Source: Nocardioidaceae bacterium
GTDB taxonomy: Bacteria > Actinomycetota > Actinomycetes > Propionibacteriales > Nocardioidaceae
Length of the DNA stretch: 13,134 bases
Direction of reading: 5' to 3'
Assembly (NCBI GenBank): GCA_025965395.1
Contig: JAOPXA010000244.1
Span: forward strand, 1-13,134
Of the stretch, positions 1 to 10,092 are shown in pieces. The notes below the pieces were generated by a model. That model was not told the DNA's origin and made no database searches. It saw only the letters and a program-made list of their open reading frames with translations. The translations under genes and the position numbers were made by a program. Numbering within the stretch: the first letter of the stretch is position 1; every line of letters starts with the position of its first letter.

Positions 1-360
1 GCAGGTGAGACCGCCCGATCCGGCGCCTGCCTCGACGACCTTGGCGCCCGGGAAGATATCGGCCATGACCACGATCTGCGCGGCGTCCTTGGGGTAGATG
101 ATGGCCGCCCCACGGGGCATCGACGAGACATACTCATGAAGCAAAGGCCGAAAGACTTGGTAAGGGGCACCCAGCGACGAGTTGATGACGATGCCCTCGG
201 GACGACCGATCAAGTCATCATGAAAGATCTGCCCCTTCTTGGTGTGAAAGACCTTCGCGACCTCGAGCTGGATGTTGTGCTTGCGTCCCTTCGGATCTTC
301 GAGCCGGACCCAATCCCCGGCGCGCATGTCTCCGCGCCGTTTGCCGGACAGATCACTCAT
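1..360 (-). CDS. trmI: tRNA (adenine-58-N1)-methyltransferase TrmI, N-terminal 120 residues (runs off left edge)
   Basis: S-adenosylmethionine-dependent methyltransferase that makes m1A58 (in some actinobacteria also m1A57) in the T-loop of tRNA, acting as a tetramer in the cytoplasm. The visible part has the N-terminal small beta domain (about residues 12-60), the conserved stretch RPLLHEYVSSMPRGAAIIYP at 71-90, and the start of the Rossmann domain with SAM-binding motif I, VVEAGAGSGG, at 108-117. The family is about 280 residues, so more than half lies outside the window. The ATG at 358-360 overlaps the upstream site-2 protease stop (ATGA) and has a strong Shine-Dalgarno AAGGAG four bases upstream. 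It is the third gene of the HAD - site-2 protease - trmI operon. The identification is from recognised family sequence and is secure. No defect is visible in the portion present. Confidence 0.93.
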   Translation of the reverse strand, partial: MSDLSGKRRGDMRAGDWVRLEDPKGRKHNIQLEVAKVFHTKKGQIFHDDLIGRPEGIVINSSLGAPYQVFRPLLHEYVSSMPRGAAIIYPKDAAQIVVMADIFPGAKVVEAGAGSGGLTC

Positions 361-1385
361 GAAGCTCCTTTTCGATGGGCGTCCTCGACAGCGGATGCAT
401 CGAGGACGCCGTACAGCGAGCCGTCTGGCTCGACCAACCGGTAGTGGCGTGAGGGGGTGGTGCTGAGCGCGAGCAGCAAGGCGGGGCCTTCGATGTCTGC
501 CTGAAGCGCGGGCATGGTGAGGTCTGCGGTGACGCCTGTGCGCGCCAGCCCGCGTGCGTACAAGCGTGGGACTGTCTCGCGATGGAGAATCCTTTGCTGA
601 AGCGAAGAGGCATCGACCTGCGGTGCGCGCGCATACTTCTTGCGTCGTTGAGCGTGGTGCAGCGCTTCCGACGAGCCCGTCCAAAGGAACGCGGCCACCA
701 ATGACATGACAGCCAGATTGATGACGTGCGGGCGTGGCGGGTTGAGCAGATCAATCAAGGAGTAGACGACTACGGCGGCAGCAATAAGGCGGCCGAGCCA
801 CGCGACGATGATGGTGGCGCCGTCGCGGTCGCCCGTCACGCCCCAGACAATGCCGCGCAGGGCGTGCCCGCCATCAAGCGGCAGCCCAGGCAAGATGTTG
901 ACGATCGCGACGATCAGGTTGATGAAGGCGAGGTTGATGATGATCTCCGCGGCATCGCCCGTAGCTACCGAACCGACATAGCCGGCCACTGCGGCGACCG
1001 CGAGGGAGGCCGCAGGGCCTGCGAAAGCGATGAGAAACTCTTGAACGGGTCGCTTGGACTCCCCTTCGATGACCGTCTCGCCGCCCATGAAGTGGAGCGT
1101 GATGTAGTGGACACGCATGCGATAGGCCCGAGCGACGAAGAAGTGCGCCAACTCGTGGATGAGGACCGAGATGTAGAGGGCGATCGCGAGCACTCCGCCG
1201 AGCAGATACCCGTTGGTCTCTGACTCATACGAAAAGCGCGGCGCAAACACATAGGCCAGTAGCAGGCCCATCAAGAGCAGCGACGGACGCGCATAGACGC
1301 CAATGCCGGAGATCCGGAAGAGGCGGTAGGCCCCCTGAGGGGCTTGAGGGGCTTGAGAGTGTCCGGGTTCGGGCATGGACGTCAC
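357..1385 (-). CDS. site-2 protease family (M50) intramembrane zinc metalloprotease
   Basis: Polytopic membrane metalloprotease of the S2P/M50 family, which cleaves transmembrane segments such as those of anti-sigma factors. No substrate can be named here. It has 342 residues. Zinc-binding HELAH is at 77-81 inside a hydrophobic segment, and the second motif NILPGLPLDGG is at 163-173 with Asp171 as the expected third ligand. Hydrophobic segments lie near 36-49, 61-83, 117-139, 147-168, 192-213 and 221-236. The soluble C-terminus (about 250-342) ends in YRLVEPDGSLYGVLDAS, which resembles half of a CBS domain, as in Rip3-like proteins, but looks degenerate. The N-terminus is short and Pro/Gln-rich. 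The start is GTG at 1385, overlapping the HAD stop (GTGA); ATG at 1376 is an alternative. The gene overlaps trmI by four bases, so it is the middle gene of a translationally coupled operon. Confidence 0.9.
   Translation of the reverse strand: MTSMPEPGHSQAPQAPQGAYRLFRISGIGVYARPSLLLMGLLLAYVFAPRFSYESETNGYLLGGVLAIALYISVLIHELAHFFVARAYRMRVHYITLHFMGGETVIEGESKRPVQEFLIAFAGPAASLAVAAVAGYVGSVATGDAAEIIINLAFINLIVAIVNILPGLPLDGGHALRGIVWGVTGDRDGATIIVAWLGRLIAAAVVVYSLIDLLNPPRPHVINLAVMSLVAAFLWTGSSEALHHAQRRKKYARAPQVDASSLQQRILHRETVPRLYARGLARTGVTADLTMPALQADIEGPALLLALSTTPSRHYRLVEPDGSLYGVLDASAVEDAHRKGAS
365..370 (-). promoter_or_regulatory. Shine-Dalgarno site of trmI
   Basis: On the minus strand AAGGAG lies four bases before the trmI ATG, inside the last codons of the site-2 protease gene. 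It fixes the trmI start and suggests that trmI is translated both by coupling and by its own ribosome binding site. Confidence 0.75.
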
Positions 1386-2053
1386 GGTCCGCTACTGGAG
1401 CGCAGCACGGTGTCCATGACAGCCTGGACGTCGGCGATCGAATGACCCGCAAGCCCATCCCAGTGTGCGTGACCCAACGACTCCGGCACATGTGCGTAGT
1501 TGGGAAGCATGATCGTCGTACAACCTGCGGCGAAAGCCGATGTGCCTCCCGTGGGCGAGTCCTCGAAGGCAACGCAATTGCGGGGATCGACCTCGAGAGC
1601 ACGGGCGGCCGCGAGATAGGGCTCTGGATCAGGCTTGGGTGCAGAGACTTCGTCTCCGGTGATGATGACGTCGAAGACCGGAAGCGCGGCCTCGATCGCG
1701 TCGGTCATGATGCGGTAGGACATGGTGACGAGCGCCATCGGGATCTCGGCCTCGACGCATGCCTCCAGCATCTCGACTGCACCCGGTCGCCAGGGAATCC
1801 CCTCACCGAGGGCAGCTACCATCTCAGCGACGAGCTCCTCGACGATCGCGTCGACCGGATCGCTCAGACCCATTCGTTCCTTGATGTAGGTGCCTGAGCT
1901 GTGCAGGCTCCTCCCCACCAGCGCGAGGCCGTCTTCGTGGGTCCATTCGGCACCGTGACGAGCAGCCAGCTGGAACTCAGCCTTCATCCAGAGGGGCTCG
2001 GTGTCCACGAGGGTTCCATCGAGATCCCAAAGGACTGCAGCAATCGTCGTCAC
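1382..2053 (-). CDS. HAD-superfamily hydrolase (subfamily IA, phosphoglycolate phosphatase / beta-phosphoglucomutase-like)
   Basis: Small cytoplasmic phosphohydrolase of 223 residues, substrate unknown. All four HAD motifs are visible: motif I WDLDGTLVDT with nucleophile Asp10 and acid/base Asp12; motif II ending at Thr110 in ALVTMS; motif III Lys140 in APKPDP; and motif IV with Glu164-Asp165 in AFEDSPTG. The region between motifs I and II (about 20-90) is the helical cap typical of subfamily IA, so this is a complete enzyme of normal length. The GTG start at 2051-2053 lies exactly six bases after a minus-strand TAGGCT box, with no Shine-Dalgarno, which suggests a leaderless mRNA. It is first in an operon with the site-2 protease (GTGA overlap) and trmI, and diverges from metH. 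A pyrophosphatase or sugar-phosphate phosphatase role is possible; sequence alone does not decide. Confidence 0.9.
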   Translation of the reverse strand: MTTIAAVLWDLDGTLVDTEPLWMKAEFQLAARHGAEWTHEDGLALVGRSLHSSGTYIKERMGLSDPVDAIVEELVAEMVAALGEGIPWRPGAVEMLEACVEAEIPMALVTMSYRIMTDAIEAALPVFDVIITGDEVSAPKPDPEPYLAAARALEVDPRNCVAFEDSPTGGTSAFAAGCTTIMLPNYAHVPESLGHAHWDGLAGHSIADVQAVMDTVLRSSSGP

Positions 2054-2059
2054 AGAGCA

Positions 2060-2065
2060 AGCCTA
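2060..2065 (-). promoter_or_regulatory. -10 box TAGGCT for the HAD - S2P - trmI operon (leaderless)
   Basis: Minus-strand TAGGCT is followed by six bases (TTGCTC reading toward the gene, ending T) and then the GTG start, so transcription should begin at the start codon itself. No convincing -35 is visible. It is the only promoter candidate seen for the three overlapping genes. Confidence 0.6.
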
Positions 2066-2116
2066 GGCGTCGCATGCCGGAATGTGACACGCGCGGCAAA
2101 CGTTACCCATGGATGA

Positions 2117-2122
2117 CACAAT
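2117..2122 (+). promoter_or_regulatory. possible -10 box (CACAAT) of metH
   Basis: CACAAT lies in the context GACACAATGG and resembles the CACAAT found before the corA start. If used, the transcript would begin near 2129 with a leader of about 30 bases before the TTG at 2160. It would exclude the upstream ATG codons at 2109 and 2121. No -35 is evident. This is weak evidence. Confidence 0.3.
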
Positions 2123-2147
2123 GGCCATTCGCCGTTTCCTACCCTCC

Positions 2148-2153
2148 GAAGGA
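2148..2153 (+). promoter_or_regulatory. Shine-Dalgarno GAAGGA supporting the TTG start of metH
   Basis: GAAGGA ends six bases before an in-frame TTG at 2160. The in-frame ATG codons at 2109 and 2121 have neither a Shine-Dalgarno nor a correctly placed -10 box. This is the main sequence argument for starting MetH at 2160. Confidence 0.5.
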
Positions 2154-2159
2154 CCTGTC

Positions 2160-5921
<3,762 letters not shown>

Positions 5922-5964
5922 TTCGGCTCTGTGCGTTGCTCCAGAACATCCACCCGCTCTGAAC

Positions 5965-5970
5965 TAGGCT
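5965..5970 (+). promoter_or_regulatory. -10 box TAGGCT of the PAC2 gene (leaderless)
   Basis: TAGGCT is followed by six bases (GATCAC) and the GTG start at 5977. It lies 43 bases after the metH stop, so the PAC2 gene probably has its own promoter even though it follows metH closely on the same strand. No clear -35 or Shine-Dalgarno is seen. Confidence 0.6.
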
Positions 5971-5976
5971 GATCAC

Positions 5977-6834
5977 GTGAACCCCGAGGAACCGATCCCC
6001 GACCTCAACAATCCGTGGATCATTGCGGCCTTCGAAGGGTGGAACGATGCTGGAGATGCCGCAACGGGCGTCATCGATCACCTCCTCGAGCACTGGGATG
6101 CGAGGGTTCTCGTCGAGCTTGACCCCGAGGAGTTCTACGACTTCCAGATGAATCGCCCCCAGGTGGGATTCGATGAGAGCGACGGCGTCTACATCGAGTG
6201 GCCGACCACGATCGTCTACTACGCGAGTCCCCCGGGTTCGGACCGCGACGTTCTGCTGATCCGTGGGCTCGAGCCCAACATGCGGTGGCGCAAGTTCGCC
6301 TCGACGTTGATGGGGATCGCCGAGCTCGCGGGCGCCCAAGACCTCATTGCGCTCGGCGCGCTGCTCGCTGACACTCCGCATACGCGGCCAGTGCCTTTGA
6401 CCGGCACGACGACGGACCAAGACCTAGCGATTCGGCTGAATCTGGCGCCTTCGCGCTACTCCGGCCCGATCGGCATCAGCACGGTGCTCAGCCACGCCGC
6501 GTCAGACCAGGGGCTTCGTACGTTGTCTCTGTGGGCGGCTATCCCGCATTACCTCGCCGAACCGCCGTGCCCCAAGGCAACGCTGGCGTTGCTGAGTCGC
6601 GTCGAGGATGCCATGGGCATCACGTTGCCCGAGGGAGACCTCGCCGAAGAGGCTCAGGCCTGGCAGCGAGGCGCCGACAGCTTGTCGGAGAGCGATGACG
6701 AGATTGCCGAGTACGTCAATTCGCTGGAGAACGAGAAGGACACGAGCGACCTCCCTGAGGCCTCAGGCGACGCGATCGCTCGGGAGTTCGAGCGCTACTT
6801 GCGCCGCCGCAACCACGACGACGACGAACTCTGA
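5977..6834 (+). CDS. PAC2 family protein (proteasome assembly chaperone-like domain), Rv2125-type
   Basis: Cytoplasmic protein of 285 residues with a PAC2-type domain, named after eukaryotic proteasome assembly chaperone 2; the function of the actinobacterial members is not settled. The family-typical N-terminus WIIAAFEGWNDAGDAATGVI (residues 14-33) is followed by LIRGLEPNMRW near 93-103 and the GALLADTPHTRPVPLTG segment near 129-145. The last 60 residues are highly charged and helical or disordered in character, ending in an acidic DDDEL. No HbYX-type proteasome-docking tail is present. The gene sits 55 bases after metH on the same strand, as in M. tuberculosis where Rv2125 adjoins metH, but has its own TAGGCT box. 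The GTG at 5977 is chosen because it lies six bases after that box and begins the conserved sequence. Family assignment is firm; the role is open. Confidence 0.9.
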   Translation: MNPEEPIPDLNNPWIIAAFEGWNDAGDAATGVIDHLLEHWDARVLVELDPEEFYDFQMNRPQVGFDESDGVYIEWPTTIVYYASPPGSDRDVLLIRGLEPNMRWRKFASTLMGIAELAGAQDLIALGALLADTPHTRPVPLTGTTTDQDLAIRLNLAPSRYSGPIGISTVLSHAASDQGLRTLSLWAAIPHYLAEPPCPKATLALLSRVEDAMGITLPEGDLAEEAQAWQRGADSLSESDDEIAEYVNSLENEKDTSDLPEASGDAIAREFERYLRRRNHDDDEL

Positions 6835-6933
6835 CCCATACACCCCACCTCCGCTGGCGGAACCAAAATGGTTGGGTTTTTGCCTCACGAGCGACCATAT
6901 TGGTTCCGCCAGCGGAGGTGGGTGGGGTTAGAG
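6829..6933. terminator. large imperfect palindrome between PAC2 and mshC, probable bidirectional terminator or palindromic element
   Basis: Arms at 6844-6871 and 6895-6922 are reverse complements at 27 of 28 positions, with 23 consecutive matches (6844-6866 with 6900-6922), around a 23-base loop. The core of each arm is CCTCCGCTGGCGGAACC or its complement. Outside the stem, CTCTGACCC (6829-6837) and GGGTTAGAG (6925-6933) are also complementary at 8 of 9 positions, so both stop codons lie inside the symmetric structure. A smaller hairpin AACCA-AAA-TGGTT (6861-6873) followed by T5 at 6877-6881 offers a competing terminator fold on the plus strand. Its position between convergent genes favours a two-way terminator. 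No T-run follows the large stem, so a REP- or MITE-like element is an alternative. Confidence 0.7.
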
Positions 6934-8154
6934 GCGTATGCCGAGCAGCGCGTCGAGGGCTGCCGTGACGAGCAGGGGGCCCTGGGGGTCGGTCGTGGAC
7001 GTGTCTGCGGCCCAGGCATCGACGGCTGCCAGTGCGGCGGGTGCATCCAGGTCCGACGCCAGTGCAGCCCTGATGGCAGCAACGACCGGAGCGCCCGGCG
7101 CGGTTGCTTCGCGCACGGCCGCATCGAGCCAACGATCGAGGCGTGCGGAGGCGTGAACGATATCTTCGTTCGTCCACTCCCAGTTGTCACGGTAGCGGTG
7201 GCCTAGCAGCGCGAGGCGGATGGCGCGTGGGTCGAACCCCTCGGCCCGCAGCGCCGACACCAGGACGAGGTTGCCCTTGGACTTCGACATCTTCTCGCCC
7301 TCATAGCCCACCATGCCCGCATGGACGTATGACTGCGCGAACGGCGCGTCGAGGGCGACCCGCGCCTCGGAGGCAGACATCTCGTGATGCGGAAAGATCA
7401 GATCCGATCCGCCGCCTTGGATGTCGAAGTCCGCACCCAGATAGCGGAGCGCGATCGAGGAGCACTCGATGTGCCAGCCTGGCCGGCCTCGACCAAGACG
7501 GGTGTCCCAGGCCGGCTCTCCGGGCCGCTCGGCCTGCCAAAGAAGACAGTCGAGGGGGTGCTGCTTGCCCGGACGGTCGGGGTCTCCCCCGCGTTCACCG
7601 AAGATCGCGAGCATCGCGGACTCATCAAGTCTCGAGACCGAGCCGAATGATTTGTCGCTGTGTACGGAGAAGTACAGGTCGTCATCGACCGCGTAGACCG
7701 CTCCATGCTCGCGCAGCTTCTCGACGAGCTCGACCACGAGATCGATTGCTTCGACCGCACCGATGTAGAAGGCGGGCGGTATCACCGCAAGTGCCGTCAT
7801 GTCTTCACGGAACAGCTGGATCTCTCGCTCGGCGAGGTCGGTCCACAGCTCGCCGGTGGCGTTGGCACGCTCGAGGAGCGGGTCATCGACGTCGGTCACG
7901 TTCTGTGTGTAGATGACCTCGAGGCCACGGTCGCGCCAGACCCGCTGGATCAGGTCGAACGTCATGTAGGTGGCCGCGTGACCCATGTGCGTCGCGTCGT
8001 ACGGGGTGATGCCACACACATAGAGCCGCGCGGAGGTGGCCGGGTCGATTGTCTTGAGGGATTGACTCTGGGTGTCGAAGATCTTCAGTGCGGGACCTGT
8101 TCCGAGACCCAGATCGCTCAGTTCGGGCACCGAGGGGGCCTGCCAGCTACGCAT
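6928..8154 (-). CDS. mshC: cysteine--1-D-myo-inosityl 2-amino-2-deoxy-alpha-D-glucopyranoside ligase MshC (mycothiol biosynthesis)
   Basis: ATP-dependent ligase that joins cysteine to GlcN-Ins, the penultimate step of mycothiol synthesis, through a cysteinyl-AMP intermediate in the cytoplasm. It is a cysteinyl-tRNA synthetase paralogue of 408 residues, the usual MshC length, and lacks the long tRNA-binding tail of CysS. Visible features are the MshC-type N-terminus [26 protein letters not shown] at 47-60 with Cys47 as zinc ligand and THMGH as the HIGH-type motif; [12 protein letters not shown] at 85-96; GWHIECS with Cys230; FPHHE with His255-His256; and KMSKS at 287-291. The start pattern and [10 protein letters not shown] favour MshC over CysS. 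The ATG at 8152-8154 lies six bases after a TAGGCT box, so a leaderless transcript is likely. It diverges from the corA-like gene and converges on PAC2. Confidence 0.95.
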   Translation of the reverse strand: MRSWQAPSVPELSDLGLGTGPALKIFDTQSQSLKTIDPATSARLYVCGITPYDATHMGHAATYMTFDLIQRVWRDRGLEVIYTQNVTDVDDPLLERANATGELWTDLAEREIQLFREDMTALAVIPPAFYIGAVEAIDLVVELVEKLREHGAVYAVDDDLYFSVHSDKSFGSVSRLDESAMLAIFGERGGDPDRPGKQHPLDCLLWQAERPGEPAWDTRLGRGRPGWHIECSSIALRYLGADFDIQGGGSDLIFPHHEMSASEARVALDAPFAQSYVHAGMVGYEGEKMSKSKGNLVLVSALRAEGFDPRAIRLALLGHRYRDNWEWTNEDIVHASARLDRWLDAAVREATAPGAPVVAAIRAALASDLDAPAALAAVDAWAADTSTTDPQGPLLVTAALDALLGIRL

Positions 8155-8160
8155 GGTCAG

Positions 8161-8166
8161 AGCCTA
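8161..8166 (-). promoter_or_regulatory. -10 box TAGGCT of mshC (leaderless)
   Basis: Minus-strand TAGGCT, then six bases (CTGACC), then the mshC ATG at 8154. No Shine-Dalgarno precedes the ATG. It shares a 75-base divergent region with the corA-type gene. Confidence 0.62.
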
Positions 8167-8216
8167 GCCGTAGCGTCGATGCGGCATGCCTACGGTCGGT
8201 TCCACGGGCGCGACCG

Positions 8217-8222
8217 CACAAT
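8217..8222 (+). promoter_or_regulatory. probable -10 box CACAAT of the corA-type gene
   Basis: CACAAT lies seven bases before the GTG start at 8230. An AGGA at 8224-8227 sits too near the GTG to be a good Shine-Dalgarno, so a leaderless start is the simpler reading. The hexamer deviates from TANNNT at its first base. Confidence 0.45.
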
Positions 8223-8229
8223 AGGAAGC

Positions 8230-9195
8230 GTGATTATCGATTGCGCGGCATATCGCGATGGCGTACGCACTGACACCAGTCCCCATGCAGCCTCGCTCAA
8301 CGATGCCCTGGCCAGCCTTGACGATGACCATGACTTCATCTGGATCGGCATGCACGACCCGACGCTCTCTGAGCTCCAGCAGATCGCCGAACCGCTCAAG
8401 CTGCATCCCCTGGCGGTCGAGGATGCGATCGAGGCGCACCAACGCACCAAGGTCGAGCGCTACTCCGACCACCTGTTCCTCTCGATCCGCACGGTGACCT
8501 ACAACGCCGATGCCGTCGAGACGGCGGAGGTGAGCATGTTCCTCGGCGAGAAATACCTGCTCACCGTGCGCCACGGTAATGGCCACGACCTCAAGCGCGT
8601 CCGCGCTAGAGCTGAGAAGAATGCGGACCTGCTCGGCCACGGTGCGACGGCGGCCATGCATGCGATCCTGGACTCGATCGTTGACGAGTACGAGAAAGTC
8701 GCCGCCGAGCTAGAGATCGATGTGCAGGAAGTCGAGCAGTCGGTCTTCTCGATCTCGCGCACCAACGACGCCGGCCGCATCTACGCGCTCAAGCGCGAGA
8801 CGCTCGAGTTCCGTCGAGCAGTGCTCCCTTTGAAGGAGCCCATGATCCGCTTCAGCCAAGGCGTCGTCGCCGAGGAGGCGCGACCCTTCTTCCGCGACAT
8901 CGCCGACCACCTCGTGCGCGTCGCCGAAGCGATTGAATCCATCGAGAAGTTGCTCGAAAACGCACTACAGGCGCACTTGGCGCAGCTGAGCGTTCAACAG
9001 AACGAAGACATGCGCAAGCTCACCGCAGGTGCGACGCTGTTTGCCGTGCCGACCGCGATCGCCGGCATCTATGGGATGAACTTCGAGCACATGCCCGAAC
9101 TGACGTGGCGGTACGGCTATCCGCTCGCGCTGCTCGTGATTGCGAGTCTGTGTGCCTACATCTACTGGCGGTTCAAGCGTTCCGGCTGGCTGTAG
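8230..9195 (+). CDS. corA: CorA-family magnesium/cobalt transporter
   Basis: Pentameric inner-membrane channel for Mg2+ and Co2+ of the CorA/MIT family, 321 residues. The N-terminal cytoplasmic funnel domain (about 1-225) includes FIWIGMHDPTLSEL at 36-49. It leads through the long stalk helix (about 225-262) to transmembrane segment 1 (about 264-281), the signature YGMN at 281-284 with the periplasmic loop FEHMPEL, transmembrane segment 2 (about 297-314), and a basic KRSGWL end. The open frame extends upstream to 7660 antisense to mshC, but the true start is taken as GTG 8230, just after a -10-like box and where CorA similarity begins. Zn2+ or Ni2+ transport cannot be excluded, since subfamilies overlap. 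It sits between mshC and uppP, divergent from the first and convergent with the second. Confidence 0.92.
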   Translation: MIIDCAAYRDGVRTDTSPHAASLNDALASLDDDHDFIWIGMHDPTLSELQQIAEPLKLHPLAVEDAIEAHQRTKVERYSDHLFLSIRTVTYNADAVETAEVSMFLGEKYLLTVRHGNGHDLKRVRARAEKNADLLGHGATAAMHAILDSIVDEYEKVAAELEIDVQEVEQSVFSISRTNDAGRIYALKRETLEFRRAVLPLKEPMIRFSQGVVAEEARPFFRDIADHLVRVAEAIESIEKLLENALQAHLAQLSVQQNEDMRKLTAGATLFAVPTAIAGIYGMNFEHMPELTWRYGYPLALLVIASLCAYIYWRFKRSGWL

Positions 9196-9199
9196 GACA

Positions 9200-9236
9200 G
9201 GTCGATCTGAACGTCAGCTGACGACGACGATCGACC
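9200..9236. terminator. nested palindromes between corA and uppP, possible bidirectional terminator
   Basis: GGTCGATC (9200-9207) and GATCGACC (9229-9236) are perfect reverse complements. Between them is a perfect 12-base palindrome, CGTCAGCTGACG (9212-9223), which overlaps the uppP stop codon. The corA stop is four bases before the outer arm. A hairpin or cruciform between two convergent genes suggests shared termination, although no T-run is visible. Confidence 0.45.
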
Positions 9237-10050
9237 CGATCGCACCGGTGGCCACCAGGATCAGGACGAGGATGCCCAGTCCGATGCGATAGATGACGAA
9301 CGGTGCGTATGACTTGCGGCTCACGTATTCGAGAAGCCAGTGGATCACGGCGAGTCCCACGATGAAGGAGATGACCGTCGCGACGATCGTCGGCCCGGTT
9401 CCGTAGGCGTTGGTCTGGTCCGAGATGTCCTTGATGTTGAAGATGCCTGCGCCGAGTACGGCGGGAATCGCGAGCAGGAACGCATACCGTGTCGCGGCCC
9501 GGCGCTCGTAGCCCAAGAAAAGGCCCATGCTGATGGTGCCACCGGACCGAGATACGCCCGGGAACAGCGCGCAAGCCTGTGCAAGTCCAAAGAGCACCGC
9601 GTCGCGCATCGTCAGCTGTTCGATCGTCTTCGTCTTGCGCCCGATGCGCTCGGCGAGCCCCAGGATGAGACCGAACACGATGAGGGCGACCGCGATGAGG
9701 GCCACACGGCGGAACTCGTGCTTGATCGTGTCTTGGAACACGAGGCCAAGCAGGACGATGGGGATCGATCCCACGATCACGAACCAGCCCATGCGCCATT
9801 CGTGGCTTGTGCGTGCCTCGGCGTGGAAGAGTCCTCGCAACCAGCCACCGGCGATCGCGACGATGTCACGCCAAAAATAAATGACGACCGCGAGCTCCGT
9901 GCCGATCTGCACCACCGCCGTGAATGCGGCGCCTGGATCGTCCCAACCAAAGAACTTGGGGAAGATCGCCAGGTGAGCGCTGCTGGACACCGGAATGAAC
10001 TCGGTGAGGCCCTGGATGATGCCCAGGACGACTGCTTTGAAAAGATCCAC
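9214..10050 (-). CDS. uppP: undecaprenyl-diphosphate phosphatase UppP (BacA)
   Basis: Integral membrane enzyme that dephosphorylates undecaprenyl diphosphate to undecaprenyl phosphate, recycling the lipid carrier for peptidoglycan and other wall polymers; overproduction is known to give bacitracin resistance. It has 278 residues, normal for COG1968. Motif 1, GIIQGLTEFIPVSSSAHL (10-27), holds the Q/E-x3-E element with Glu17 and the following serines. Motif 2, FPGVSRSGGT (163-172), holds the essential Arg168. Multiple hydrophobic segments run the full length. The start is GTG at 10050, six bases after a TAGGCT box on the minus strand, implying a leaderless mRNA. It diverges from the aldo/keto reductase across only 48 bases and converges on corA. 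An uppP gene is also found near mshC in M. tuberculosis (Rv2136c, Rv2130c). Confidence 0.95.
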   Translation of the reverse strand: MDLFKAVVLGIIQGLTEFIPVSSSAHLAIFPKFFGWDDPGAAFTAVVQIGTELAVVIYFWRDIVAIAGGWLRGLFHAEARTSHEWRMGWFVIVGSIPIVLLGLVFQDTIKHEFRRVALIAVALIVFGLILGLAERIGRKTKTIEQLTMRDAVLFGLAQACALFPGVSRSGGTISMGLFLGYERRAATRYAFLLAIPAVLGAGIFNIKDISDQTNAYGTGPTIVATVISFIVGLAVIHWLLEYVSRKSYAPFVIYRIGLGILVLILVATGAIGSIVVVS

Positions 10051-10056
10051 GGTGCG

Positions 10057-10062
10057 AGCCTA
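10057..10062 (-). promoter_or_regulatory. -10 box TAGGCT of uppP (leaderless)
   Basis: Minus-strand TAGGCT, six bases (CGCACC), then the uppP GTG at 10050. Its upstream promoter region must overlap that of the divergent aldo/keto reductase gene, whose -10 box is only 24 bases away. Confidence 0.62.
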
Positions 10063-10086
10063 GCGACGAACTTTGTCGGCCCCCAC

Positions 10087-10092
10087 TAGCCT
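10087..10092 (+). promoter_or_regulatory. -10 box TAGCCT of the aldo/keto reductase gene (leaderless)
   Basis: TAGCCT, six bases (TTGCCG plus T in register), then ATG at 10099. It is back to back with the uppP promoter, so the two -35 regions would interleave. Confidence 0.58.

Noticed and set aside
1333..1362. Tandem GGGGCTTGA repeat near the start of the site-2 protease gene
   Set aside because: Two copies only, encoding a Pro/Gln-rich N-terminus. It is a simple coding repeat with no sign of a functional array.
2054..2159. Search for a cobalamin or SAM riboswitch before metH
   Set aside because: Only about 100 bases separate the divergent starts, and no B12-box or SAM aptamer pattern is visible.
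6861..6881. AACCA-AAA-TGGTT hairpin followed by T5 as a stand-alone intrinsic terminator
   Set aside because: The stem is only five pairs, AT-leaning, and the T-run is three bases off the stem. It is better described as a competing fold within the larger palindrome.
6928..8154. Cysteinyl-tRNA synthetase (CysS) annotation
   Set aside because: The protein is shorter than CysS, begins with the MshC-type MRSW sequence and lacks the C-terminal anticodon-binding region, so MshC fits better.
7660..8229. Upstream extension of the corA reading frame
   Set aside because: The extra 190 codons are antisense to mshC and resemble no CorA N-terminus. A GTG at 8230 with a -10-like box begins the real protein.
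9340..10089. 249-codon open frame on the plus strand opposite uppP
   Set aside because: Antisense shadow of a membrane protein gene. The translation is highly charged and low in complexity, with no recognisable family, and it would cover the divergent promoters.
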